Below, in pieces: positions 49,347 to 57,319 of a stretch of DNA of 63,509 nucleotides. The DNA is taken from contig NZ_SMKT01000035.1 in assembly GCF_004348735.1 (NCBI RefSeq), positions 1 through 63,509 of the forward strand, in the 5' to 3' direction. The DNA comes from Actinomadura sp. KC06. Its GTDB lineage: Bacteria > Actinomycetota > Actinomycetes > Streptosporangiales > Streptosporangiaceae. The position numbers and the translations under genes were made by a program. Numbering within the stretch: the stretch's first letter is position 1; every line of letters begins with the position of its first letter. The notes under the pieces were generated by a model. It was not told the DNA's origin. It saw nothing but the letters and a program-made list of their open reading frames with translations, and did no database searches.

Positions 49347-50657
49347 TCAGGACCGGACGGGGACTTCTTCGAGCAGCGCGGTGAGGCCCGCCGCGCGTCC
49401 GGGGGAGACCTCGTCCGGGGCGCGGTCCGCGATGGCCGCGCGGAGCCGCTCCACCCGCCGGCCGAGATCCACCGGCTCGCCGCCGTCCACCTGGTTCAGC
49501 AGCGTGCTGACCTCGCGGGCGAGGTCGCTGCCGAACCGTGCCCCGACCTCGCCGGCCGCGATGCCCACGTCGATCGCGCGCCGCATCCGCGCGAGCGCGC
49601 CGACCGTCACCGCCCGCGTCTCGGCCGACGGGACGGCCTTGCCAGGCAGGGTCGCCGGCGCGGACGGCGCCGTCGGGCGGCCGCCCGGATCCCCCGCGGA
49701 ACCGGGCGGCGGCGCCGCGCCGGAGCGGCTGGGCAGCGGCGGCAGCGCCACGCCACGCGGCGCGTCCGACAGCGAGGAAGTAATCACCGCGAGCGGGGTC
49801 AGGACCAGCGCGAGCATCGCCGCCGCCGCGACGCCGAGCACCGCCCCGCGACCGGCCCGTCCCAGCCCGCGCCACCGTGACCCGCCGCGTCCGGCGGCGG
49901 GCGGGCCGGGCTCCGCCACCACGGGCAGGAACGACGTCTCCGTCGCCTGGGCCGCCAGGATCCGAGCGATGACGATGGCGTCGGGCCGCTCGGCGGGGTC
50001 GTCGGCACGGCAGCGGACGGCCAAGTCGACCAAGTCGGCCTGTGCGTCTCCGGCGTCGCCGGAGGGCGATGCGGCCTCCGGGTCCCCGGTGAGGCATTCG
50101 GCGAGGATCCGCCCGAACGCCAGCACGTCCCCGGCCCGCCCGGACGCGTCCGCGGCCTCCGCCGCTTCCTCGGTGAGGGCGCCGGTGAGGCCGAGGCCGA
50201 GGAGCTTCACGCCGTCCGCGGTGAGGAACACTTGCGCGGGCCTCAGATCGCCGTGCACGGTTCCGCAGGCGTGGACGGCGGCGAGGGCATCAGCGAGTTG
50301 CGCGCACACGCCCACGGCCTCCTGAGCGCCCGGCAGCCCCCGCGTGAGGCGCTCCGCGAGGGACTCGCCGCCGAGGTACTCCGTCACCGCGTACGCCAGC
50401 GCGTCCCCGCCGGAGCCCTCCGCCTCGCCGTAGTCGTAGGTGGTCACGATGTTGGGGTGGGCGAGCGCGGCGGCGGCGCGGGCCGCGTCGCGGAGCCGCC
50501 GCCGCAGGTCGCGCCCGGACCGCCGGACGCCGACGAGCGTCACGGCGACGCGGCGGGCGAGCAGTTCGTCGCGGGCGGCCCACACCTGCGCCGGGCCGCG
50601 CCGCGCGAGGCGGCGCTCCAGGCGGTAGCGGCCGTCCAGCCGGAATCCTGGGTCCAC
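49347..50657 (-). CDS. Membrane pseudokinase (Ser/Thr kinase fold, catalytic residues lost)
   Basis: This 436-residue protein has a kinase-like domain (about residues 10-255), one membrane segment (about 283-303, VLGVAAAAMLALVLTPLAVI) and an extracellular Pro/Ala-rich C-terminal part. It aligns with actinomycete Ser/Thr kinases, but the ATP-binding Lys is Thr (RRVAVTLVG, T40), the glycine loop is ARRGPAQV, the catalytic loop is HGDLRPAQ (metal-binding Asn replaced by Gln), and DFG reads GLG. It should not phosphorylate and may be a scaffold. GTG at 50657 has GGGGAGGT upstream. The VWA gene follows by 94 bases, so they probably form an operon. Confidence 0.85.
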   Translation of the reverse strand: MDPGFRLDGRYRLERRLARRGPAQVWAARDELLARRVAVTLVGVRRSGRDLRRRLRDAARAAAALAHPNIVTTYDYGEAEGSGGDALAYAVTEYLGGESLAERLTRGLPGAQEAVGVCAQLADALAAVHACGTVHGDLRPAQVFLTADGVKLLGLGLTGALTEEAAEAADASGRAGDVLAFGRILAECLTGDPEAASPSGDAGDAQADLVDLAVRCRADDPAERPDAIVIARILAAQATETSFLPVVAEPGPPAAGRGGSRWRGLGRAGRGAVLGVAAAAMLALVLTPLAVITSSLSDAPRGVALPPLPSRSGAAPPPGSAGDPGGRPTAPSAPATLPGKAVPSAETRAVTVGALARMRRAIDVGIAAGEVGARFGSDLAREVSTLLNQVDGGEPVDLGRRVERLRAAIADRAPDEVSPGRAAGLTALLEEVPVRS

Positions 50658-50908
50658 GAGACCTCCCCTCGGGCGGGGGACTGCGGGTGCCGGTGCCCAG
50701 CAGTACGCAGCGCGGGCCGGATCGGATCGGTCCATGACCGTCCCGTCCTGACGGGCCGTGCCGGGTTTCGGGCCTTGGCCGGACCAGGCCACCGCCGGGG
50801 CTTGCCTTCTCCCGCGGATGCGCTACGACCGAGGAAGGGCCGTCAAGGACGCGTCACGGGCGGGTCATCCGCGACCCGTGGAAGTCCCAGGAGAAACCCC
50901 GGACATTG
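50658..50908. other. Pseudokinase upstream region
   Basis: No gene is seen in these 250 bases. A TTGACG at 50846-50841 on the minus strand is a possible -35 for the pseudokinase. An in-frame ATG at 50735 would add 26 residues but lacks a ribosome site. Confidence 0.35.
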
Positions 50909-51022
50909 AAAAGCGGCGCCGGGTGGATACGGGGGCAATCCACCCGGCGCCGCATCATCGGTGTTCCGACGGGGGCCCGGAACACCGGCACGGGCGCTCC
51001 GACGGGGGACCAGAGCGCCGGT
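50909..51022 (-). ncRNA. 6C-like small RNA
   Basis: On the minus strand two hairpins with C-run loops are followed directly by a Rho-independent terminator. Hairpin 1 pairs GGCGCTC/GAGCGCC (51019-50993), hairpin 2 pairs GGTGTTCC/GGAACACC (50986-50960), and each loop carries CCCCCGTC. The two stems differ by compensating changes, which supports structure. The terminator is a perfect 15-bp stem (50953-50913) with a loop containing five Cs and a TTTT tail. This matches the description of the actinomycete 6C RNA family: two C-rich hairpins plus a terminator. Loops here have 5 rather than 6 Cs. Length is about 114 bases. Confidence 0.75.
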
Positions 51023-51026
51023 ACAA

Positions 51027-51058
51027 ATCGTACACCGAAACCCCCCGCGGTTAGTCAA
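51027..51058 (-). promoter_or_regulatory. Promoter of the 6C-like RNA
   Basis: On the minus strand TTGACT (51058-51053) and TACGAT (51032-51027) are separated by 20 bases, just after the DUF3099 stop. The first hairpin begins about 8 bases after the -10. Confidence 0.5.
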
Positions 51059-51065
51059 GAGAATG

Positions 51066-51404
51066 TCACGACCCGATTTCCGGTCGCTGTCCGGAAACGG
51101 GCTTCTGTTCGCGTCCTTGCGGGTCGCCGAAGGTCGCGGAGGGGGTCGGCTCCCGTCCGCCGTTGGCGAAGACGACCGCGATGTAGGGCAGGAAGAGCGC
51201 CCCGACGATGAGAAGGATCACCACCCACACCGGCGCCCCCGCCACAGCGGCCAGCACGGCGCCGACGAAGCACCCCGTCCGGACGCCCATGGACATCAGA
51301 TACCGGCGCTGCCGGTGCCCGATGTCGTCCGACAGCGGGAGCGGCGCGTCGGTGACCGTGTAGACCGCCGGCGCCCGAGACGCCCGATGGTGATTGACCC
51401 TCAC
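51066..51404 (-). CDS. DUF3099 small membrane protein
   Basis: This 112-residue protein has two membrane segments (about residues 38-58 and 60-80) after LSDDIGHRQRRYLMSMGVRTG, the typical opening of DUF3099. The C-terminus is polar. Function is unknown. GTG at 51404 gives a protein of normal family length but has only a weak ribosome site. It is divergent from dodecin, and its stop is 8 bases before the small RNA promoter. Confidence 0.78.
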   Translation of the reverse strand: MRVNHHRASRAPAVYTVTDAPLPLSDDIGHRQRRYLMSMGVRTGCFVGAVLAAVAGAPVWVVILLIVGALFLPYIAVVFANGGREPTPSATFGDPQGREQKPVSGQRPEIGS

Positions 51405-51466
51405 GTTTCCACGGTAAGCCCAAGGGGACCGGCAGGCGACAGCAGTACGGGTAAAGGCAGAACGGG

Positions 51467-51498
51467 TCAGAAAGCAGCACGGATCAGAAAGCAGCACG
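51467..51498. repeat. Two 15-base direct repeats upstream of dodecin
   Basis: TCAGAAAGCAGCACG occurs at 51467-51481 and 51484-51498, spaced by 17 bases. They lie 24 bases before the dodecin start, in the likely promoter or leader region. Confidence 0.5.
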
Positions 51499-51521
51499 CG
51501 TCCAAGCTCGGGAGGAACGAG

Positions 51522-51734
51522 ATGACCGATCGCACGTACCGGGTGACGGAGATCGTCGGGACCTCGCCGGAGTCGGTCGAGGCCGCGATCCGCAACGGCG
51601 TCAGGCGCGCCGCGCAGACGCTGCGCCACCTGGACTGGTTCGAGGTGACCGAGGTCCGCGGCCAGATCGAGGACGGTGAGGTCGCTCACATCCAGGTCAC
51701 CATGAAGGTCGGCTTCCGCCTCGAAGACGCCTGA
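51522..51734 (+). CDS. Dodecin
   Basis: This 70-residue protein forms a hollow dodecamer that binds flavin or CoA. The pattern TYRVTEIVGTSPESVEAAIR then HLDWFEVTEVRGQIEDGEVA matches dodecins, with the flavin-stacking Trp in LDWFEV and the Gln in RGQI. GGGAGGAACGAG precedes the ATG. It stores or buffers flavin in the cytoplasm. It is monocistronic, with direct repeats upstream. Confidence 0.93.
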   Translation: MTDRTYRVTEIVGTSPESVEAAIRNGVRRAAQTLRHLDWFEVTEVRGQIEDGEVAHIQVTMKVGFRLEDA

Positions 51735-51781
51735 GCGTCACGGCCGCGAGCGAGCGTGACGCGCGCGGCCGTGACGCACGC

Positions 51782-53173
51782 TCACGTCGCCTTGCTCACC
51801 GTCGACATGTGGAAGTCGGGGACGCGCAGGGCGGGCATGGCGGCGCGGGTGAAGTAGTCCGACCACTCGCGCGGCAGCGTCGGGACGGTCGCGCCGACCT
51901 CGGTGAGGCGCGACAGCAGGTCGACGGGGCTCTCGTTGAACCGGAAGTTGTTCACGGCCCCGACGACCTCGCCGTCCTCGACGAGGTAGACGCCGTCGCG
52001 GGTGAGGCCGGTCAGCAGCAGGCTCTGCGGATCGACCGTCCGGATGTACCACAGGCACGTCAGCAGCAGCCCGCGCTCGGTGCGGGCGACCATCTCCTCC
52101 AGGGACGCGCCGCCGTCCGGCCCCGTCATCGAGAGGTTGTCGATGGGCGGGGTGAGCGGCAGCCCGGTGCGCTCCGCCGAGTGCCGCGTCTGGGTCAGCG
52201 AGGCGAGGTCGCCGTCGCGGATCCAGTCGGTGGCGCCGAGCGCGAGGCCGTTGTCGAACACCGACTCCTCGCGGCTGGACGCGTGCGCGATCACGAACGG
52301 CGCGCACTGCAGGCCCGCGGCGGCCGGGTCGCTGGACAGGCTGACGGGCAGGCTCGCGAGCCTCTCGCCGACGCGGGTGCCGCCGCCGGGCGCGCTGAAC
52401 ACGGTGCGGCCGTCCAGGGCGTCCTGCGCTCCCGCCGACCAGTACAGGTAGATCATCAGGTCGGCGACGGCGCACGGCGGCAGGATCGTCTCGTACCGCC
52501 CAGCGGGCAGGTCCACGCGCCGCTCGCCCCACGTCAGCCGCCGGTCGAGGTCGGCGGTGAGGGCGTGGACGTCCACGTCGGTGAAGTCGCGGGTGGCGAC
52601 GCCCGCCCACGCCGAGCCGCCCGCGCCCTTGGCGTTCAGCTCCAGCAGCCCGGTCGGCTGGACGTGCCGCGCCCGCAGCCCGGCCGAGTTCCCGACGTAC
52701 GTCGAGGTCACGACGTGGTTGGCGAACCCGTACAGGCGCCGGTCGGCGGCCTGCGCGGCGGCGAACGCCTCGCCGAGCGCGGGCGCGAAACCCTCGTACA
52801 CGCCGATGCCGGTCTCGGCCGGGTCGTCGCCCCACGCCGCCGACGCGGCGGCCGGGCCCTCGGAGACGAGGGGGCGGGCGTCCTCGGCGGGCTCGTTCCC
52901 GGCGGCGTCGGCCTCGGCGGCGCGCACCAGGTCCTCGATGCCGCCGGCGTCCACCGCCGACCGCGACACCACGCCCGCGGCGACGCCCCCCGCGGTGCTG
53001 CGCAGCGCGATGACGGTGAGGCGGCTGGCGCGCGTCACGCCGTTGGTGGTGAGGGTGTTGCCCGCCCACCGCAGGTTCGCGGTGCTCGTCTCGTCGGCGA
53101 TGACGACGCAGTCGTCCGCGCGGGACAGCTCGAGCGCTCGCTCGACGGCCTCGCTCGGCCTCATCCCGGTCAC
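51782..53173 (-). CDS. TldE/PmbA-type metallopeptidase subunit
   Basis: This 463-residue protein is the non-zinc partner of TldD. It has the N-terminal PmbA/TldD fold (NLRWAGNTLTTNGVTRASRL) and the C-terminal half (LLLTGLTRDGVYLVEDGEVV, NNFRFNESPVDLL) but no HExxxH motif. With TldD it forms a complex that degrades peptides, for example processed bacteriocins. GTG at 53173 overlaps the TldD stop (GTGA), showing tight coupling; ATG at 53164 is an alternative. Confidence 0.87.
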   Translation of the reverse strand: MTGMRPSEAVERALELSRADDCVVIADETSTANLRWAGNTLTTNGVTRASRLTVIALRSTAGGVAAGVVSRSAVDAGGIEDLVRAAEADAAGNEPAEDARPLVSEGPAAASAAWGDDPAETGIGVYEGFAPALGEAFAAAQAADRRLYGFANHVVTSTYVGNSAGLRARHVQPTGLLELNAKGAGGSAWAGVATRDFTDVDVHALTADLDRRLTWGERRVDLPAGRYETILPPCAVADLMIYLYWSAGAQDALDGRTVFSAPGGGTRVGERLASLPVSLSSDPAAAGLQCAPFVIAHASSREESVFDNGLALGATDWIRDGDLASLTQTRHSAERTGLPLTPPIDNLSMTGPDGGASLEEMVARTERGLLLTCLWYIRTVDPQSLLLTGLTRDGVYLVEDGEVVGAVNNFRFNESPVDLLSRLTEVGATVPTLPREWSDYFTRAAMPALRVPDFHMSTVSKAT

Positions 53174-54669
53174 TGGCCGGCCTCCTTCAGCGCGTTGAGG
53201 ATGTTGACGCCGCGGAACAGCGCCGACGGGCAGCCGTGGCTGACCGGCGCGATCTGCCCCGGCTGGCCCTTCCCGCAGTTGAAGGCGCCGCCGAGCACGT
53301 ACGTCTGCGGGCCGCCGACCGCCTCCATCGAGTTCCAGAAGTCGGTGGTGGTGGCCTGGTAGGCGACGTCGCGGAGCTGCCCGGCGAGCCGCCCGCTCTC
53401 GATGCGGTAGAACCGCTGCCCGGTGAACTGGAAGTTGTAGCGCTGCATGTCGATCGACCAGCTCTTGTTGCCGACGATGTAGATCCCGCGGTCGACGCCG
53501 GAGATGAGCTCGTCGGTGGACGGGCCGTCCACGGCGGGCTGGAGCGACACGTTCGCCATCCGCTGGATCGGCATGCTGGACGCCGCGTCCGCGAACGCGC
53601 ACCCGTTGGAGCGGTCGGCGCCGGTGAGGCGGGCGATGCGACGGTCGGTCTGGTATCCGGTGAACCGGCCGTCGGCGATGATGTCGAACGCCTGGGCCTC
53701 GACGCCCTCGTCGTCGTAGCCGATGGTGGCGAGGCCGTGCTCGGCGGTGCGGTCGCCGGTGACGTTCATGACCTTCGAGCCGTACTGCAGCTCGCCGAGC
53801 TTGTCGGGGGTGGCGAACGAGGTGCCCGCGTAGGCGGCCTCGTAGCCGAGCGCCCGGTCAAGCTCCGTGGCGTGCCCGATCGACTCGTGGATCGTCAGCC
53901 ACAGGTTGGACGGGTCGACGACGACGTCGTACACGCCCGGGTCGACGGACGGCGCCGCGAGCTTCTCGGCGAGCAGCTCGGGGATCCGGGCCAGCTCGCC
54001 GTCCCAGTCCCAGTGGTCGCCGGTCAGCCACTCCCACCCGTACCCGGCGGGCGGCGCGAGCGTCCGCATCGTGTCGAACAGCGGGCCGGAGATGCCGACG
54101 GCGTCCACGGCGGGATACAGCCGGACGCGCTGCTGGGTGGTGACGGTCCCCGCGAGGTCGGCGAAGAACTTGTTCTCCTTGACCTGCATCAGCGTGGCGT
54201 CGACGTGGTCGACGCGGTCGTCGTCCAGGAGGCGGCGGCTCCACCCGGCCAGCAGCGCGATCTTGTCGCCGGTCGGGACGTCGAACGGGTCGATCTCGTA
54301 GGCGGAGACCCAGGTGCGCTCTCCGTGGACGGGTTCGGGGGCCAGCTCGATGGGTTCGCGGTTGACGGGCTTGGCGACGGCCGCGACGTCCACGGCCTGC
54401 GCGGCGACGCGGGCGGCACCGTCGGGGGTGAGGTCGATGCCGGCGGCGAAGCCCCAGGTGCCGTCCTTGACGACGCGGACGGACAGGCCGACGTCGTCGG
54501 CGTCCAGCGCGGTCTCCAGCGCGGCGTCGCGGAGGTTGAGCGTCTGGCTGCGGATGCGTTCGAGGCGGAAGTCGGCGTGCTCGGCGCCCAGCTCCCGGGC
54601 CCGGGTGAGGGCCGCGTCGGCCAGCGCGCGGAGCGGCAGGGCGGTGAAGGCGGGATCGATGTCATGCAC
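53170..54669 (-). CDS. TldD-type zinc metallopeptidase
   Basis: This 499-residue protein carries the zinc motif HESIGHATE (about residues 265-273), the typical TldD site, and the conserved C-terminal ligand region with GGAFNCGKGQPGQ and SHGCPSALFRGVN. It works with the coupled TldE protein. The GTG at 54669 is taken as start, giving a normal N-terminus (MHDIDPAFTA), though the GGAGG lies very close; a TTG at 54678 is possible. A divergent fabG lies 235 bases away. Confidence 0.88.
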   Translation of the reverse strand: MHDIDPAFTALPLRALADAALTRARELGAEHADFRLERIRSQTLNLRDAALETALDADDVGLSVRVVKDGTWGFAAGIDLTPDGAARVAAQAVDVAAVAKPVNREPIELAPEPVHGERTWVSAYEIDPFDVPTGDKIALLAGWSRRLLDDDRVDHVDATLMQVKENKFFADLAGTVTTQQRVRLYPAVDAVGISGPLFDTMRTLAPPAGYGWEWLTGDHWDWDGELARIPELLAEKLAAPSVDPGVYDVVVDPSNLWLTIHESIGHATELDRALGYEAAYAGTSFATPDKLGELQYGSKVMNVTGDRTAEHGLATIGYDDEGVEAQAFDIIADGRFTGYQTDRRIARLTGADRSNGCAFADAASSMPIQRMANVSLQPAVDGPSTDELISGVDRGIYIVGNKSWSIDMQRYNFQFTGQRFYRIESGRLAGQLRDVAYQATTTDFWNSMEAVGGPQTYVLGGAFNCGKGQPGQIAPVSHGCPSALFRGVNILNALKEAGQ

Positions 54670-54904
54670 CCTCCGCAACCTACCGCCGCCGCCGCCCGCG
54701 TTCCGCCCCTGATTTCGCGGGCGGAACACGCGCGGCCGATCATGCGCGGACGTCGTGCGCGGACGAGATCGCCCGCGAACAAAACGGGGTCGGCGGAAGT
54801 TGTCGGTTCGGCACATCCGCAGGGCGGCGCCCGGCCGCTAGTGTCGTGCCGCAGCCAACGCGGCAGCCCGAACGGGAACGCGCAGCCTGAACGAGAGGGT
54901 CCTG

Positions 54905-55609
54905 ATGAGTCGCTCTGTCCTCGTGACCGGGGGTAACCGGGGCATCGGCCTGGCCATCGCCCGCGAGCTCGCCGCGGCGGGCGACGCCGTGGCGGTCACG
55001 TACCGGTCCGGCGAGCCGCCGGACGGCCTGTTCGGCGTCCGGTGCGACGTGACCAGCGCCGAGGACGTCGACGCCGCGTTCGGCAAGATCGAGGCGGAGC
55101 AGGGCCCGGTCGAGGTGGTCGTCGCCAACGCCGGGATCACCAAGGACACCCTGCTGGCGATCATGAGCGAGGAGTCGTTCACGTCCGTCATCGACACGAA
55201 CCTGACGGGCTCGTTCCGCGTCGCCAAGCGCGCGGTGAAGAGCATGATGCGCAAGCGGACCGGGCGGATCGTGCTGGTCTCGTCCGTGGTGGGCCTGACG
55301 GGCTCGGCGGGGCAGACGAACTACGCCGCGTCCAAGGCGGGCATGGTCGGGTTCGCCCGGTCGCTCGCCCGCGAGCTCGGCTCCCGCGGCGTCACCGTGA
55401 ACGTCGTCGCGCCGGGGTTCGTCGACACCGACATGACGGCGGTGCTGACCGAGGACCAGCAGAAGGCCATCACCGCCTCGATCCCGCTCGGCCGGATCGC
55501 CAGGCCGGAGGAGGTCGCGAAGGCGGTGCGGTTCGTGGCGAGCGAGGACGCCGCCTACATCACCGGGGCCGTGATCCCGGTCGACGGCGGACTGGGAATG
55601 GGGCACTGA
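54905..55609 (+). CDS. fabG: 3-oxoacyl-ACP reductase
   Basis: This 234-residue short-chain dehydrogenase reduces 3-oxoacyl-ACP with NADPH during fatty acid elongation. LVTGGNRGIGLAIARELA (cofactor), VANAGITKDTL, VSSVVGLTGSAGQTNYAASKAG (Ser, Tyr, Lys) and VAPGFVDTDMTAVL are clear. GAGAGGG precedes the ATG. It is directly followed by the enoyl-ACP reductase, the same order as mycobacterial mabA-inhA, so they work together in fatty acid synthesis. Confidence 0.93.
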   Translation: MSRSVLVTGGNRGIGLAIARELAAAGDAVAVTYRSGEPPDGLFGVRCDVTSAEDVDAAFGKIEAEQGPVEVVVANAGITKDTLLAIMSEESFTSVIDTNLTGSFRVAKRAVKSMMRKRTGRIVLVSSVVGLTGSAGQTNYAASKAGMVGFARSLARELGSRGVTVNVVAPGFVDTDMTAVLTEDQQKAITASIPLGRIARPEEVAKAVRFVASEDAAYITGAVIPVDGGLGMGH

Positions 55610-55614
55610 CGGTC

Positions 55615-56400
55615 ATGGGCATTCTCGAAGGCAAGCGGATCCTGGTCACCGGCGTCCTCACCGACGCCTCGATCGGCTTCCACATCGCGCGGGTCGCGCA
55701 GGAGCAGGGCGCCGAGGTGGCGCTGACCGCCTACCCGCGCCCGACGCTGACGGCGCGGACCGCGAAGCGGCTCCCGTCCGGTCCCGACTCGCCGCCCCCG
55801 GTGATCGAGCTGGACGTGACCGACACCGCGCAGCTCGACGCCCTCGCCGGGAACCTCCGCGACAACGGCTTCGACCACCTGGACGGCGTCGTCCACGCGA
55901 TCGCGTTCGCGCCGCAGACCGCGCTCGGCGGCACGTTCCTGGAGACGCCGTGGGAGGACGTCGCGACCGCCGTCCACGCCTCGACGTACTCGCTGAAGTC
56001 CCTGACGATGGCGTGCCTGCCGCTGATGAAGGACGGCGGCTCCGTCGTCGGCCTCGACTTCGACGCCACCAAGGCGTGGCCGGTCTACGACTGGATGGGC
56101 GTGGCGAAGGCCGGCCTGGAGTCGTGCGCCCGCTACCTCGCCAAGTACCTGGGCCCGCAGGGCATCCGGGTCAACCTCGTCGCCGCGGGCCCGCTCGCCA
56201 CGATGGCGGCCAAGAGCATCCCCGGGTTCGAGGGCATGACGGAGATGTGGCCGAAGGCCGCGCCGCTCGGCTGGGACATCAAGGACAGCGAGCCGACCGC
56301 GCGGGCGTGCGCGGCGCTGCTGTCGGACTGGTTCCCGGCGACGACGGGCGAGATCGTCCACGTCGACGGCGGCCTGCATTCTGTCGGGGCCGTGGGCTGA
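55615..56400 (+). CDS. inhA: NADH-dependent enoyl-ACP reductase, InhA/FabI type
   Basis: This 261-residue enzyme performs the last reduction of each fatty acid elongation cycle. MGILEGKRILVTGVLTDASI (cofactor binding, with SIGFHIA), HAIAFAPQTALGG, YDWMGVAKAGLESCARYLAKYLG (catalytic Tyr and Lys) and NLVAAGPLATMAAKSIPGFE match InhA more than FabI of Proteobacteria. It starts 5 bases after fabG. It would be the target of InhA-type inhibitors. The name inhA follows the resemblance; fabI is equally acceptable. Confidence 0.93.
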   Translation: MGILEGKRILVTGVLTDASIGFHIARVAQEQGAEVALTAYPRPTLTARTAKRLPSGPDSPPPVIELDVTDTAQLDALAGNLRDNGFDHLDGVVHAIAFAPQTALGGTFLETPWEDVATAVHASTYSLKSLTMACLPLMKDGGSVVGLDFDATKAWPVYDWMGVAKAGLESCARYLAKYLGPQGIRVNLVAAGPLATMAAKSIPGFEGMTEMWPKAAPLGWDIKDSEPTARACAALLSDWFPATTGEIVHVDGGLHSVGAVG

Positions 56401-56599
56401 ATTCATTGCATTTCTCCTCCTTCGGCCCTGGCGGGCCTCCATCGTCGAGAAACGCGGCGCGATCGCTGCATCGCTCCGACTCGCCTGGCGGCTCGCTGCG
56501 CGATCAGGTTCCTCGCAGGTCGGAACCTGGCTTCGGTCGCGATCGCGATGGCCCAGGTCGTCGCGTGGTTGCGGCGGTGGCCGAGGCAGGTGCGCGCCG
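56401..56599. other. Intergenic sequence after inhA
   Basis: No gene is supported. The sequence contains an AGGTTCC-N9-GGAACCT inverted repeat at about 56508-56530 and other partial inverted repeats such as CGCGATCGCG. It may belong to a family of repeated intergenic sequences in this group; this cannot be checked here. Confidence 0.35.
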
Positions 56600-57214
56600 C
56601 TAGGTGCGGCGGCGGAGGGCGCGGGCGGCGACGTTGAGGTTGAGCGCGGCCACGGCACCGGCGGCTCCGGCCGCCGCGGCGACCCACAGCATCTGACCGC
56701 TGTCGTTCCCGGACGCCGCGACGGGGGAGACGAGCCGCGTCTGCGGCTGAGCGTCCGTCCCGTGGCCGTTCGGGGCGGTGGCCAGTTCGGGTGCGGGCAG
56801 CGTGCCGGGCGGCAGCGACGACTCCGGCGGCGGGCCTCCCGCGTACGGCGTGAACTCCCTGGAACCGGACGGCCCGAACGACACCTCGCCGCCCGGAGCC
56901 GAAGGGGCCTTGCCCGGCGCCTTCTCCGGCGGCTCGGCGCCCTTGTTCCCCGAGCCGGGCGCGGGCTTCGCCGGTTTCTCGGGCGCCTTCGGCGGGGTCG
57001 GCTCCGGCTTCGGGGAGGGGCTCGTCGGGAGCAGCGCCTCGCGCAGGTTGCCGAGGTTGCACGTCCAGTTCTCGATGGTGCTCGCCGGGTCGGTGCCCTT
57101 CTTGCAGGTCTCCGCCGCGGCGGCGTCCGCCGCGGGCGCCGGCAGGAGCAGGACGAGCGCCCCCGCCGTGACCGCCGCGGACGCCGAACCGAGCCGCCTG
57201 AGCCGATGGGGCAT
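56600..57214 (-). CDS. Secreted, C-terminally anchored Pro-rich protein
   Basis: This 204-residue protein has a signal peptide (SAAVTAGALVLLLPAPAADA), a short mature region with two Cys (ETCKKGTDP and ENWTCNLGN), a long Pro/Lys/Glu spacer (PSPKPEPTPPKAPEKPAKPA), and a C-terminal membrane segment (LWVAAAAGAAGAVAALNLNV) with a basic tail. The order suggests a surface protein held by its C-terminus. No family is recognised. GGAGGAG precedes the ATG. Confidence 0.72.
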   Translation of the reverse strand: MPHRLRRLGSASAAVTAGALVLLLPAPAADAAAAETCKKGTDPASTIENWTCNLGNLREALLPTSPSPKPEPTPPKAPEKPAKPAPGSGNKGAEPPEKAPGKAPSAPGGEVSFGPSGSREFTPYAGGPPPESSLPPGTLPAPELATAPNGHGTDAQPQTRLVSPVAASGNDSGQMLWVAAAAGAAGAVAALNLNVAARALRRRT

Positions 57215-57319
57215 GTCGCTCCTCCACCCGATGCCGGTCCTCACCGTTGTTGACATCGTGTCCCATACGGGTGGGTCCCTAAACCGTGAAACGACGGTTT
57301 CTTTACCCCGTCGCGACCC

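Noticed and set aside
50913..50953. The 15-bp hairpin as a plus-strand terminator
   Set aside because: There is no plus-strand gene upstream; the T-run follows it on the minus strand, where the small RNA ends.
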